This document shows positions 33,128-42,741 of a stretch of DNA of 64,000 nt, piece by piece. The notes under the pieces are model-generated. The model searched no databases and was not told where the DNA came from. It saw only the letters and a program-made list of their open reading frames with translations. The position numbers and the translations under genes are program-made. Location of the stretch: positions 62,001 to 126,000 of the forward strand of contig NZ_JBAKHX010000011.1 in assembly GCF_036906915.1 (NCBI RefSeq). The letters are read 5' to 3'. The stretch is from Phytohabitans sp036906915 (GTDB lineage: Bacteria; Actinomycetota; Actinomycetes; Mycobacteriales; Micromonosporaceae). Position 1 is the stretch's first letter, and every line of letters begins with the position of its first letter.

Positions 33128-36100
33128 TCAGCTGTTGATGACGATGCTGCCGGCGCCTATCGCGGTGCCTCCGTCAGCTTGGCGGCTGTCGTAGACCACC
33201 TGGTCGGTGGCCTTGTCGGTGATCTTGATCCAGAAGCGGTCCTTGCCCGCACCGCGCTTCGCCTCGTCGTTGAGCGTGACCATGTAGGCGTACTCGCGAC
33301 CGTTCATCGTGCCCACCCCGTTGTACTGCGCCCGCGGGCCGGTGAGCACCAGCCGCTGGTACGAGGTGGCCTGGAAGGTCAGGTCGCCGACCTGGAGCCG
33401 CAGCGCGATGCTGCCCTTGACGGGAGCGGTGTCGCCGGTGACCCCGAAGACCGCGCGCCCGCCCGGGGTTTCGATCCACCCGCTGCCGGTCACGTACGGC
33501 TTGCTCGGGTCGAAGACCACCGCGTAGGCGAACGTCGCGCTCGACGAGCCGCCCCGGTAGTCGGCGACCGTCACCATCGGCTGGTAGACGCCGGGTGCCG
33601 AGTACGTGTGCGTCGCCTTGCACGTGCCGCCGTCCGCGGTGCCGACCGTCGTGCTGCCGTCCTGCCAGTCCACAGTGCACTTGTGGAAATCAGCGCGGTT
33701 GGCGTCGGTGTACGGCACGGTCAGTGCGACCGGCGTGCCCAGAGCGACCGGAGCCTCCGGACCCTTCACCACACCGGCGACCGGCGCGGCGTTGACGACC
33801 GGGTCGACGCTCTCCAGCGTCGGCACCACCTTCTCGATGTTGCCGTCCGCGTCGAACTCCATGCGGTCGATCGTCGTCTCGCGGTGCGTGCCGTCGCCGC
33901 CCGGGATCGCGAACCGGTGGTACGCGATGAACCACTCGTCCGTGCCCGGCACCTGGACCACCGAGTGGTGCCCGGTCGCCTTGATGCCCAGCGACAGGTC
34001 CTTCTGCAGGATCGGACCCTTCCGCTCGCTCCACGGACCGAGCGGCGAACTGCTGGTCGCGTACGCCACCTGGTAGTCCTCGTCCCGGGTGTCGTTCTCC
34101 GACCACATGAGGTAGTAGACGCCGTTGCGCTTCACCACGAACGAACCCTCGTTGTAGTTCGTCGGGTGGTACGTGCGCACCTGCGCCGGGTCGAACGACA
34201 CCATGTCGCCGTTCAGCGGCACCTGGTAGGAGTTGCCGTTACCCCAGTACAGGTAGGACTGTCCATCGTCGTCGGTAAAGACCGCCGGGTCGATCATCTG
34301 CCCGCTGTACGTGCCCGCCGCGACCAGCGGGTGACCCAGCGCGTCCTGGAACGGCCCGGTGGGCGAGTCGGATACGGCCACACCGAGGTGCTTGCGGGTG
34401 TCGCCGGACGCCATGCCACCGCTGAAGTAGAAGTAGTACTTGCCGTTCTTGTGCGCGATCGCTGGCGCCCAGGCGCTGTTGTCGGCCCAGGTGACGTCCG
34501 GACCGAGGTCCAGGATGACGCCGTGGTCCTCCCAGTGCAGCAGGTCCGACGACGAGAACGCCTTGAACTGCGTGCCGCTCCAGCCGGCGAAGCCGTCCGT
34601 CGTGGCGTACAGGTAGAACTTGCCGTTGAACACCGCGATGTTCGGGTCGGCGTACAGCCCTGGCAGCACCGGGCTGCGCATCACCCGTGCCGTGACGGTC
34701 CAGGTGCGGCTCGCGCCGTCCGAGCCGGTCACCGTGTACGTCACCGGTTTGGTGAAGTCGCGCACGGCGCCCGATGCCGGGCTGATGCTCGCGCCCCGGG
34801 CCAGCACGAAGTGCGGAGCGAGACCCTTCAGGTCGGTGCCCTCCTTGACGGGCAGCACCACGCGGCTGTTGGCGTCGTCGACAAGAGCGTCGACCTTCAG
34901 CTCGGGCAGCGACACCTCGGCGAGCGCCGTCGTGTTTCCGGCCAGCTCGAGCACCTCCGATGTGGGCAGTGCCCGGCGGTAGATCCGGAAGTCGTCGACC
35001 TCGCCCGCGAAGTACGGGTCCGCGCCGTACAGCGACCGTCCGATGTAGCCGGTGTAACTCTTCGCCGCGTCGTACAGGTCGGACGGCTTGACGGTCACGT
35101 TCGTGGCGCGGGCGACCGGTACGCCGTTCAGGTACAGCGCACCGGTCTGCGCGGCACCGTCGATGACGACGGCCACGTGCTGCCACTCGCCGTCCTTCAG
35201 AGCGGCGCTCGCCGGCATGCTCGACTCCGCCGACCAGCTCCCGGTCGTGATCGCCGAGTACAGGATGCGGCCGCCGTTGTACGGCGAGGCGAACAGGTAC
35301 TTGTTGCTGTCCGGCCCGAGCCCGAAGAGCCACTGGTTGACCGTGGTGGAGGCGTTCCACTTGACGTGCGTCGAGACCGTCACGCTCTCCGCGCCGCTGA
35401 GCACGCCGTTGGGGATGGTCACGTACGGCGCGGTCGTCGAGGAGCCGGAGCCGCCGGACATCTGGAACGAGCCACCCTCGACGCCGGTGCCGAAGGCGGG
35501 CGTCCGGGCGTACGCACCGTGGTAGCCGTGACCCGACGAGTCACGCGCGATGTTGCCGCCCGTCTCGTCGAACTTGTAGCGCACCACCAGGTCGTTGGGG
35601 ATGTCCGGACCATCGGTCGAGACCGTCACGGTGGCGGTGGCCCGCACCGTGTCGCTGCCCGCGACCGCCCCGCTGACCGTGAACGTGCCCACCGACGCGT
35701 AGGCCGACGGCGGCACCGCGTCCCAGGTGACCGAAGCCGGCCGGTCGACCCCGTCGGCGTACCCGGCGATGACCGTCGCGGGCAGCACCGGAGCGTTGCC
35801 GACCCGGGTCTCCGCTGTCACGTCTTCCACGCTCTTGACGAGCTGGTCCGCCGCGTACGCCCGCAGCAGCCGGTCGTACTCGGCCTGCGTCACCGGCAGC
35901 ACCGTGCCGTGCCTCGGCCGGGACGGCAGGCTGTATCCGGTCGACATGGTCCAGACGCCCGAATCCAGGTCGGTCGACTCGAACGGGATGTAGCCCCGGC
36001 CACCGAACTCGTCGATGAACAGGTACCACTTCTCCTCGGTGTTCGACTTGAAGATTGTCGGACCCTCACCCTGGCTGATCGAGTTCTTGCCGATGCAATC

Positions 36101-38056
36101 GGCGACGAAGCCCCAGTTCAGGTTGAGCAGGCTGGTCGACTTCTCTTCGAGGATGAACTTGCTGCACGGCGTCGACGACGTGTTGTTGCGCTCGTCCTTG
36201 GTGAACCGGTAATACGTGCCGCCGTTCTTGACCACAGTGGAGTCGATGACCGAGTACCCCGGGTCGACCCACACCTTCGGCTCGCTGAACGTGTAGAAGT
36301 CGCGCGTGGTCGCGTACAGCATCTTGTTGTACGTGTTGCCGGTGTGGTTCGGGTCGTCAGCGGCGTAGAGCTTCGAGGCCCAGAAGACCACGTACGCGCC
36401 GAGACCCTCGTCGTAGTACGCCTCGGGCGCCCAGGTGTTGCCGGCGGTGTCGGGCGAGACCTTCACGAGGCGCTGGTTGGTCCAGTTCACCAGGTCGGTG
36501 GACTCCCAGACCATGATGGACTTGCTGCCGGTGCGCTGCGACGCGTCCCAGTTCCCGTTGCCGTAGATCCGCAGGTCGGTCGCGATCTGGTAGAACTTGT
36601 CCCCCTCCGGCGAGCGGATGATGAACGGGTCGCGCAGGCCCTTCTCACCTAGGGTGGAGGTGAGCACCGGGTTGCCGCCGTTCAGCTCCCGCCAGTGCAG
36701 CGGATCGTTGCCCTGGCTCAGTCCGAAGTAGACCTGCTCGCCGTTGGAGCTGCCCTCGCCAGTGAAGTAGCTGAACATGTACCCCTTGAGGGCGGCCGGA
36801 GCGGGCAGCTGCGGCACCTTCGCGGTGAACGTGCGGGTGGCGGTCGCGTCGTTCCTGCGTACCGTCGCCGTCAGCTCCACCGTGCTGTCGCCGGCACCCG
36901 GCGCCGGCCGGGTGACCTCGCCGGTGGTGGAGATGGTGCCCGGGGCGTCCGACGCCCAGGTGACGGCGGTGTCGTTGGCACCGGTCGTCGGCAGGGTCAG
37001 GTTTCCGCGTACGTCGTCGAGGTTGCGCACCATCAGCGCGGCTGCCGCCTCGGCGGCGAGCTGGGCGTCATCCACCTGGGCTAGCACCGTGACGTCGAAG
37101 CTCTTCGTGTCCGTGACCGTTCCTCTCCTCAAGGTCGCGGTGAGAGTGGCGTGGGCGTCCGGCTGGCCGTACGGCGGCCGGGTCACCACGCCGGAGTTGG
37201 ACACTACCGACGTGTCGCTGCTGCTCCACGCGATGCTCGAACCGTATGTGCCGGTGGTGGGGAGCGTCAGGTTGGTGGTCACCGCTGTGGTGTCGCCGAG
37301 GTCGAGGGCGGCGCTGTCCTGCGCGACCGCTTGCTGGGCCATGGGCTGGGCGAGCTGCTGCACCTCGGTCTCCGCGATCGCCCGGTCGTACACCCGGAAG
37401 TCCCGGATCTTCCCGGAGAAGTACCGATCCCCTGGATATACGGAGCGTCCGACGTAGTTGGCGGTGGTGGCTCCCGCGCCGATCGAGCCGGGCGTGATGG
37501 TGACCGCGGTGTTGCGGCCCACCTCGACGCCGTCCTCGTAGAGGATGCCGGTGTTGCCCGTCTGGGTGTACGCGACGTGCTTCCAGACGCCACGGGTGAG
37601 GTTCCGGCCGACCGCGGGCCGGGTGTTCTGCTCCGTCGACCAGTTGCCGCTCGCGATCGCCGTGCGGAACTGATCACCGGTCGTGAAGAGGTACCCGTTG
37701 CCGGCGGTGCCACTGGTGTTGCCGAACCCGTAGATGAAGTACGGGGTGCTCTGGGCGGGGGCGATCATCAGGTCCATGGAGACCGTGATCGAGGTAAGGG
37801 CGCTCATGACGTTGTCCGGCACCTTGATGTACGTGTTGGTGCCGTTGAAGCCGAGGCCCTCGCCACCGGTCCACGTGGCGGTGCCGTTGACCGTGCCGTT
37901 CCGGCCGTTGCCGGAGGAGTCGGTCGCCACTGATCCCGAAGTGGCGTCCAACTTGTACCACAATGCGAGGCCGTCGGTGACGTCCGCCTGCGCCGCGCCG
38001 GCGGGCACGACGACGAAGGCCGCGGCGGCGGCCAATGTGGCTAGGAGAGCGCGCAT
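33128..38056 (-). CDS. secreted multidomain arabinan/xylan-type hydrolase with two GH43 modules
   Basis: This 1642-residue exoenzyme has, in order: signal peptide (1-25, ending AQA); LamG-type domain (~25-240); two atrophied Ig domains (~245-418); GH43 module 1 (~424-725) with base Asp in LRDPFIIRS, second Asp in VIDSTVV and acid Glu in SQGEGPTIF; an Ig-like domain; LamG 2 (~822-1042); an Ig-like domain; GH43 module 2 (~1130-1405) with YADPNIAV, MIDPAVFTDDDG and NEGSFVVKRNG; a PKD-type domain (~1428-1518) and a beta-rich end. Both catalytic triads look complete. Likely substrates are arabinan, arabinoxylan or related plant glycans. The ATG at 38054-38056 is chosen for the signal peptide and the GGACGGG site; a LacI-type operator lies just upstream. 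Confidence 0.92.
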   Translation of the reverse strand: MRALLATLAAAAAFVVVPAGAAQADVTDGLALWYKLDATSGSVATDSSGNGRNGTVNGTATWTGGEGLGFNGTNTYIKVPDNVMSALTSITVSMDLMIAPAQSTPYFIYGFGNTSGTAGNGYLFTTGDQFRTAIASGNWSTEQNTRPAVGRNLTRGVWKHVAYTQTGNTGILYEDGVEVGRNTAVTITPGSIGAGATTANYVGRSVYPGDRYFSGKIRDFRVYDRAIAETEVQQLAQPMAQQAVAQDSAALDLGDTTAVTTNLTLPTTGTYGSSIAWSSSDTSVVSNSGVVTRPPYGQPDAHATLTATLRRGTVTDTKSFDVTVLAQVDDAQLAAEAAAALMVRNLDDVRGNLTLPTTGANDTAVTWASDAPGTISTTGEVTRPAPGAGDSTVELTATVRRNDATATRTFTAKVPQLPAPAALKGYMFSYFTGEGSSNGEQVYFGLSQGNDPLHWRELNGGNPVLTSTLGEKGLRDPFIIRSPEGDKFYQIATDLRIYGNGNWDASQRTGSKSIMVWESTDLVNWTNQRLVKVSPDTAGNTWAPEAYYDEGLGAYVVFWASKLYAADDPNHTGNTYNKMLYATTRDFYTFSEPKVWVDPGYSVIDSTVVKNGGTYYRFTKDERNNTSSTPCSKFILEEKSTSLLNLNWGFVADCIGKNSISQGEGPTIFKSNTEEKWYLFIDEFGGRGYIPFESTDLDSGVWTMSTGYSLPSRPRHGTVLPVTQAEYDRLLRAYAADQLVKSVEDVTAETRVGNAPVLPATVIAGYADGVDRPASVTWDAVPPSAYASVGTFTVSGAVAGSDTVRATATVTVSTDGPDIPNDLVVRYKFDETGGNIARDSSGHGYHGAYARTPAFGTGVEGGSFQMSGGSGSSTTAPYVTIPNGVLSGAESVTVSTHVKWNASTTVNQWLFGLGPDSNKYLFASPYNGGRILYSAITTGSWSAESSMPASAALKDGEWQHVAVVIDGAAQTGALYLNGVPVARATNVTVKPSDLYDAAKSYTGYIGRSLYGADPYFAGEVDDFRIYRRALPTSEVLELAGNTTALAEVSLPELKVDALVDDANSRVVLPVKEGTDLKGLAPHFVLARGASISPASGAVRDFTKPVTYTVTGSDGASRTWTVTARVMRSPVLPGLYADPNIAVFNGKFYLYATTDGFAGWSGTQFKAFSSSDLLHWEDHGVILDLGPDVTWADNSAWAPAIAHKNGKYYFYFSGGMASGDTRKHLGVAVSDSPTGPFQDALGHPLVAAGTYSGQMIDPAVFTDDDGQSYLYWGNGNSYQVPLNGDMVSFDPAQVRTYHPTNYNEGSFVVKRNGVYYLMWSENDTRDEDYQVAYATSSSPLGPWSERKGPILQKDLSLGIKATGHHSVVQVPGTDEWFIAYHRFAIPGGDGTHRETTIDRMEFDADGNIEKVVPTLESVDPVVNAAPVAGVVKGPEAPVALGTPVALTVPYTDANRADFHKCTVDWQDGSTTVGTADGGTCKATHTYSAPGVYQPMVTVADYRGGSSSATFAYAVVFDPSKPYVTGSGWIETPGGRAVFGVTGDTAPVKGSIALRLQVGDLTFQATSYQRLVLTGPRAQYNGVGTMNGREYAYMVTLNDEAKRGAGKDRFWIKITDKATDQVVYDSRQADGGTAIGAGSIVINS

Positions 38057-38068
38057 GTCCCGTCCAGG

Positions 38069-38082
38069 TGTTAGCGTTAACA
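38069..38082 (-). promoter_or_regulatory. LacI-family type operator
   Basis: TGTTAGCGTTAACA, a near-palindrome with arms TGTTA/TAACA, 12 nt before the start of the GH43 gene. It resembles the GTTAGCGCTAAC-type sites of actinobacterial LacI repressors for plant-sugar genes. A half-site-like GTTAAC occurs at 38103-38108. No LacI regulator gene is in this window. Confidence 0.7.
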
Positions 38083-38160
38083 TTTCGCCCCGATTGCGGA
38101 AGTGTTAACCACCAGCGTGTCGCCCGTCAAGAGGGGTCGCCCGCCCACGCTCCGCATCCC

Positions 38161-38166
38161 TACCGT
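38161..38166 (+). promoter_or_regulatory. -10 box retained before the 38.2 kb pseudogene
   Basis: TACCGT, 7 nt before the ATG of the broken gene at 38174. Same spacing as the other leaderless promoters of the window. Confidence 0.45.
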
Positions 38167-38173
38167 GCGTGCT

Positions 38174-38584
38174 ATGCCCAGTGCTGAGCACGAAACCCCC
38201 ATCGCCTTACTCAAGCTGACCCCAGTGTGGCGCTCTGGCTGCTGGCGAACGTGTTCGATGTCAAGGTTCCCGACTATCACCGGTACCGCGACCTGTTCGC
38301 CTTCGAGGGTTTGAGCCTGGTGTTGCGGCCTTTCATCCTCACGTATGACGACGTGCCGCTGGTCGTCGATGTGGAGCTGGCTCGGGTTCGCCAAGCACTA
38401 CGTCGGCCTCGGCGAGGCGCGTGGCGAGGCGCGGGCGGTGCTGCTGGTGCTCGAAGGGCGCGGCGTGCCGGTGCCCGATAACGTTCGCGACCAGATCCTC
38501 GGCTGCACCGATCTCGATCAGCTCAGTACCTGGCTGCGCCGCGCCGGCAACGCGACGACCATCGACGACGTCATCGGCCGCTGA
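38174..38584 (+). pseudogene. degenerate Rpn/PD-(D/E)XK transposase-like gene
   Basis: The reading starts MPSAEHETPIALLKLTP. After a frameshift near 38224 it continues VALWLLANVFDVKVPDYHRY, then DLFAFEGLSLVLRPF and DDVPLVVDVELA. After a second shift near 38390 it reads FAKHYVGLGEARGEARAVLL and ends at 38584 with TDLDQLSTWLRRAGNATTID. The pieces match the start, middle and end of a ~280-residue actinobacterial family with the EARGEAR/VLEGRGVPVP tail seen in Rpn-like proteins. The central nuclease region is deleted. At least two frameshifts and two deletions make it non-functional. Confidence 0.7.
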
Positions 38585-38587
38585 CGG

Positions 38588-39286
38588 TCAGCGGGCGAAG
38601 AGTAACGACAGGGCGCAGCCGGCGCACAGGCCGCCCAGCACCGTCAGGCCGGTCGCGCCGGTGTCGAGGCGGCTGCCGAACTGACGGTCGACCCAGATCG
38701 CGGCCACCGGCACGCTGGTGAACGGGGCGATGAGAAACGCGAGCCAGCCCAGCAGCCGCAGCGGCCACTGTAGGCCGGTGTCGAAGTGTGCAATGGTCAC
38801 CAACCCGCCCGCGACCAGGCCGGTCATCGTGGCGCCGAACGCGCCGAGCGGCGGTAGGAGCGGCAGCACCCAGCGGGGCAGCGAGGGCCGGGGCGCGCCC
38901 CGGCGGGCCTGGTCGATCCGGCGGGCTGCTTCGTCGAGCAGCTCCACAGCGGCCGGCCCGGCGGCGGCACCGGACGAAGAGGCGGGGAGCAGGTCGACCG
39001 GCGTGGGCGGCGGCAGGTCACCGAGGCGGCGGCCGCGCCATCCGCGTACCCGGCGAAGCTCGTCCCACAGGCGGGTGGCCTCCCGGTCGGCCTTGACCAC
39101 GGCGGTGGCCGCGGCACCGGCCCGCCGGTCGGCCTCGCCGGCCGCGGCGTTGGCGAGCGCCAGCTCGGCGGCGGCGACGGCCGCGCCGTCCTGGTAGGAG
39201 CGCTCCGCGCTGGCCAGCTCCGCGTCCCGGCGGTTGGCCGCCGTGGCCAGGGCGCCGACCAACCGCCGGTAGTCGTCAGCAGTCAT
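38588..39286 (-). CDS. membrane protein of the FtsK-like module
   Basis: This 232-residue protein begins with ~75 residues of Ala/Glu/Arg-rich coiled coil (SAERSYQDGAAVAAAELALA...). A linker with PPPTPVDLLP and an amphipathic part follow. The last ~95 residues hold three or four membrane segments (LPRWVLPLLPPLGAFGATMT, LVAGGLVTIA, LRLLGWLAFLIAPFTSVPVA, GLTVLGGLCAGCALSLL). It could be the membrane anchor for the soluble ATPase encoded upstream. Its ATG (39284-39286) lies inside the 3' end of the ATPase gene, an 11-nt overlap, so translation is probably coupled. I know no named family. Confidence 0.75.
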   Translation of the reverse strand: MTADDYRRLVGALATAANRRDAELASAERSYQDGAAVAAAELALANAAAGEADRRAGAAATAVVKADREATRLWDELRRVRGWRGRRLGDLPPPTPVDLLPASSSGAAAGPAAVELLDEAARRIDQARRGAPRPSLPRWVLPLLPPLGAFGATMTGLVAGGLVTIAHFDTGLQWPLRLLGWLAFLIAPFTSVPVAAIWVDRQFGSRLDTGATGLTVLGGLCAGCALSLLFAR

Positions 39287-41879
39287 AGGGAACGATGACC
39301 TCCGGTGCCCGGTGCACCGAGCGGTCGAAGAAGAGGGCTCGATGCGGTCGGGGATACCAGGCTGGGCCGCCCGGTTGTGGGCTGAGTGGCGCCAGCTCGG
39401 TGCCGTGTACGTCGAGCGCCACCCAGGCGCCCATCGCCTCGAAGCGCGCGCCGACGCCGCCCAGGTCGTCACGCAGCCGGGAGACGCCCCGCCACCAGCC
39501 GAGGACGTGGGTGCGCCGTTCGGGACCTCGGGTCAGCACGGTGCGCAGCCCGGAGAGGTGGCCGGCGTCCCACGCGTACCCGAAAACGTAGTGCGGCTCG
39601 TCGGCCGGCGCCTCCGCGAGTTCGTCGTTGAGGGCGGCGATCAGGTCCGGCGCGGTGTCGGCGTCGTACCAGCGGGCACCGGGCAGCGCCGCGTGCAGCA
39701 GGCCCGCGGCGCAGGAGGCGTCGTCGTCGAGGCAGACGATGCTGTACCGGGCCGGCTGGCCGGACGCGGCGAGCGACCGCCCGGCGGCGCCCAGGATCGC
39801 GCACGCCTCAGCGGTCCGGGTGCCGATGACGGCGAGGTTCCGGCCGGGCGCCCGGGGCAGTCGCAGCACCGCCGGGCGGGGCCGCACGTCGATCGTTTCG
39901 CCGAGGACGGCCCCTTCGGTGTCGAGCGACTCCGGCAACGTGGGCACCGCGTCGCCGTCGAACAGGCGCGGCGGTTCGAGCCCTTCCGGGCGGTTGTGCC
40001 ACAGCTTCTCCTGCAGGGCGCGCCACGTGGCCCGGTCGCTGGCGTCGGGCAGCCGCACGATGCGGTTGGCGGCGGAGACCCCAGAGTCGGCGTTGACGAC
40101 GGCGTGGAAGCGGGGGATGACGTCGGCGGCCAGGTTGGTGTCCGCCAGGATGCGTCGCGCCTTGGGCAGGCCGATCCGCAGCGTGAACTGGGCGACCAGC
40201 GCCGACCGCCCCCACAGCGCCTCGATACCCGATACGTCCTGCGAGGCGAGCACGAGGTGGATGCCCTGCGAGCGCCCTCGGCGGGCGAGGTCTTCGAGCA
40301 GGCTGACCGCCTCGTTGGCGAGCGCGTCGCGTCCGGCGAGCAGCACCTGAAACTCGTCGATCACCGCCACGATCCGTGGCCAGTGCCCGCTCGGGTCCTC
40401 GGCGCGCAGCTCGGCGAGCTTGGTGGCCTCGTGGCGCTTGGCCTCGGATGCCCTGCGGCGCAGCTCGTCGCCGAGGTGGCGGAGCAGGGCCAAGCCGAAC
40501 TCGCGGTCGCTGTTGACGTTGACGCCGACCAGCCGCACCTGGGGCAGCCAGCTCGGGTCGCGGCGGCCGGGAGCGAATCGGGCGAACGATACGCCCTCCT
40601 TGAAGTCCAGCAGGTACAGCGCCAGCTCGTCGGGGGAGTACCGGGCGGTGAGCGCGCCCAGCCAGGCGTAGATCAGGTTGGTCTTGCCCGACCCCGAGGG
40701 CCCGCCGATCAGCGCGTGCGGCGGGTCGTCGCCGAGCAGCACCTCGACCAGGTCGCCGTCTGGGCCGTCGCCGAGCGGGGCGGCCAGACCACCGGCCGAG
40801 CACTCGTTCCACAGCTTCTCGGGCAGCAGGTCGGCGAACTCGGCGGCGGGCGGACCGGCGTTCACCAGCTCGGCGAGCTCCCGGCAGACGGCGGCGATCC
40901 GGTCGGCGGGCGGCGCCGGGTCCAGCTTGACCGGCAGGTCGCCGGTGATGTCGCAGCTCGCTGTGCTTTTTGGCGAGCTGGCGTTGCCGTTCACGGCGAT
41001 CCGCTCGACAGTCGCGTGCGTCTTGATCGGGAGTCCACGCGCGAGCACGTGAACGCCGCACGCCACACCGGTACGGACGATCCGGTCGAGCTGCGCGCGC
41101 TGCCCGGCCGTCAGGCTGTCCGCGGTCGCCGCGTCGCCCAGCAGCACGACGATCCGCCACGGCTCGGGTCGGCGGGCGGCGGTGGCGGCGGTCAGCTCGG
41201 CCAACGACGCGTACTCACCCGCGAGCACGCTCTCGTTGATGCGGCGGATCTGCTCGACCAGCTCGTCGAGCATTCCGGTCAGGCCACCCGGCCCGACGAA
41301 CGTGAGCAGGTCGGCGTTGCCCAGCGGCGCGAACCCGGCGAGGCTCCCGCCGAGCTGCTCCGGGTCGTACACGGTCAGCCGCACCTCGCCTGGGCGGGTG
41401 CTGCCGAGCACCCGCAGCAGCAGGGCGGCGATCACACCGTCCACTCTGGAGGCGTCGCCGGTGAAGGACAGGTGCGCGTGGTCGAGCAGCGGCACCAGCG
41501 CGGGCAGCGCCGGCTCGTACCCCAGCGTGCCGATCCGCAGCAGGCCGGGGCGCCGGCCGCGTTCCGGTTCGGTCGGGCGCCAGGCGCTCCACGACGCACC
41601 CGCCGCACCGGGCGCGCATGCCGCCGCGATCGCGGTGAGGTCGGCCGACAGCGTAGCGGTCTGCCGCTGGAAGCGGTCCTGGATCGCGCGTCGTGCGGCT
41701 TCCCGCTCAGCGGCGAGCGCGATGAGCCGGTCGGCGTGCGCGTCGTTTGCCTCGTCGCGGTGGCGGTGGGCCTCGACCCGGGCGGTCTCCGCCGCGCCAA
41801 GCGCGGCCAGCGTCAGCCCACGCGCCAGCGCCAGGTCTCGACGCACATCGGCCACGAGCCCAGCCCGGGCGCTAGCCAC
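39276..41879 (-). CDS. FtsK/SpoIIIE (EccC-like) ATPase
   Basis: This 867-residue protein has a helical coiled-coil start (~1-90) and three FtsK-like regions. Region 1 (~110-320) keeps the fold signature (FTGDASRVDGVIAALLLRVL, LTVYDPEQLGGSLAGFAPL) but has no P-loop. Region 2 (~360-640) has Walker A IGGPSGSGKTN near 391-401, LYLLDFKEGVSFARFAPG, Walker B IVAVIDEFQVLL near 503-514 and a VLASQDVSG motif. Region 3 (~650-860) again lacks Walker residues (NLAVIGTRTAEACAILGA). This three-module plan resembles EccC of type VII secretion, but without its N-terminal membrane helices, and only the middle module looks active. It overlaps its neighbours by 8 and 11 nt. Confidence 0.88.
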   Translation of the reverse strand: MASARAGLVADVRRDLALARGLTLAALGAAETARVEAHRHRDEANDAHADRLIALAAEREAARRAIQDRFQRQTATLSADLTAIAAACAPGAAGASWSAWRPTEPERGRRPGLLRIGTLGYEPALPALVPLLDHAHLSFTGDASRVDGVIAALLLRVLGSTRPGEVRLTVYDPEQLGGSLAGFAPLGNADLLTFVGPGGLTGMLDELVEQIRRINESVLAGEYASLAELTAATAARRPEPWRIVVLLGDAATADSLTAGQRAQLDRIVRTGVACGVHVLARGLPIKTHATVERIAVNGNASSPKSTASCDITGDLPVKLDPAPPADRIAAVCRELAELVNAGPPAAEFADLLPEKLWNECSAGGLAAPLGDGPDGDLVEVLLGDDPPHALIGGPSGSGKTNLIYAWLGALTARYSPDELALYLLDFKEGVSFARFAPGRRDPSWLPQVRLVGVNVNSDREFGLALLRHLGDELRRRASEAKRHEATKLAELRAEDPSGHWPRIVAVIDEFQVLLAGRDALANEAVSLLEDLARRGRSQGIHLVLASQDVSGIEALWGRSALVAQFTLRIGLPKARRILADTNLAADVIPRFHAVVNADSGVSAANRIVRLPDASDRATWRALQEKLWHNRPEGLEPPRLFDGDAVPTLPESLDTEGAVLGETIDVRPRPAVLRLPRAPGRNLAVIGTRTAEACAILGAAGRSLAASGQPARYSIVCLDDDASCAAGLLHAALPGARWYDADTAPDLIAALNDELAEAPADEPHYVFGYAWDAGHLSGLRTVLTRGPERRTHVLGWWRGVSRLRDDLGGVGARFEAMGAWVALDVHGTELAPLSPQPGGPAWYPRPHRALFFDRSVHRAPEVIVPYDC

Positions 41880-42732
41880 GCTCCTTCTCCTTCTCCGCCA
41901 GCTCCTCGACGACCCTGGCCAGCTCGTCGGCGTCCCGGCCGGTGGCGCCGAGGAGGGCGGCCACGAGGACGGCGCCGGTGACCGCGGAGTCGACCGGGTG
42001 GACGGGCACCTCGACGTCGGGCGGCGGCGCGTGGCAGGCCCGCGCCAGCAGTTCGTCGACCACGACCTCGTCCACCGCCGGCAGCAGTGGCCGCACGCGG
42101 GGGAGCGTGGCCCGGCGTACCTCCGGCAGATCCTCGGCTCGCGGTGGGTGGCTGACCAGCTCGGCGGCGAGGTGCCGCAGCGGCGCGGCGGTCACCGCCG
42201 ACAGCCCGAGCCCGACCGCGGGGCCGGCGCCGATCAGCTCGCGGCGTAGCTTCCCACGGTCTTCGGCTAGCGCGGCCCGCGCGCAGCGGTGCAGCAGCTC
42301 GGGGCTGGTCCGGGCGCCCTTGTCGGGACGGTGCCCGGATTGTCCGGTCAGTCGGTCGAGGGCCTCCGCCCAGAAGTTGCCCAGCGCCGGTGGCTCCAGT
42401 TCGCGCCGGGGTCGGCGAGGTCCGGCCGGTGCCAGCGCCGCCTGCCAGGCCCGGTCCGGCGGGGCTACCGCCTCGCGCGGCAGACCGATCGACTGGAGGT
42501 ACCCGGTCAGAGCCTCGCGCGCGGCGAGCATGGCGCCGGCGGCGTGGTCGAGGTGCTCGCCCGCGGCGGCCAGCGACGGCGCCGGTGCCGCGGTCGCGCT
42601 GGCCTGGGTCACCCAGGCCAGCAGGCCATGGGCGCTGCGCAGCCGGTCGGCTGCCGAGGCGACCTGCCCGATCGGCAGTTCCTCGCCGACCTGAAGGATC
42701 CGGTACGCCAGCGCGTGCAGCAGTGAGCTCAT
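41872..42732 (-). CDS. helical protein of the FtsK-like module
   Basis: This 286-residue protein is Ala/Leu/Arg-rich and mostly helical with no membrane segment or signal peptide. It begins MSSLLHALAYRILQVGEELP and ends in a charged coiled coil (ELARVVEELAEKEKERG). A middle Pro-rich stretch (~105-125) separates two helical halves. It overlaps the ATPase gene by 8 nt and follows the small protein gene after a 76-nt gap with a strong hairpin. A scaffold or adaptor role is possible. I recognise no family. Confidence 0.7.
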   Translation of the reverse strand: MSSLLHALAYRILQVGEELPIGQVASAADRLRSAHGLLAWVTQASATAAPAPSLAAAGEHLDHAAGAMLAAREALTGYLQSIGLPREAVAPPDRAWQAALAPAGPRRPRRELEPPALGNFWAEALDRLTGQSGHRPDKGARTSPELLHRCARAALAEDRGKLRRELIGAGPAVGLGLSAVTAAPLRHLAAELVSHPPRAEDLPEVRRATLPRVRPLLPAVDEVVVDELLARACHAPPPDVEVPVHPVDSAVTGAVLVAALLGATGRDADELARVVEELAEKEKERG

Positions 42733-42741
42733 GCGCCGCCG

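Noticed and set aside
32519..36652. Very long plus-strand open frame antisense to the GH43 gene
   Set aside because: It begins inside ecm and runs antisense through the exoenzyme; it lacks recognisable domains and has Arg/Val/His-rich composition typical of antisense reading.
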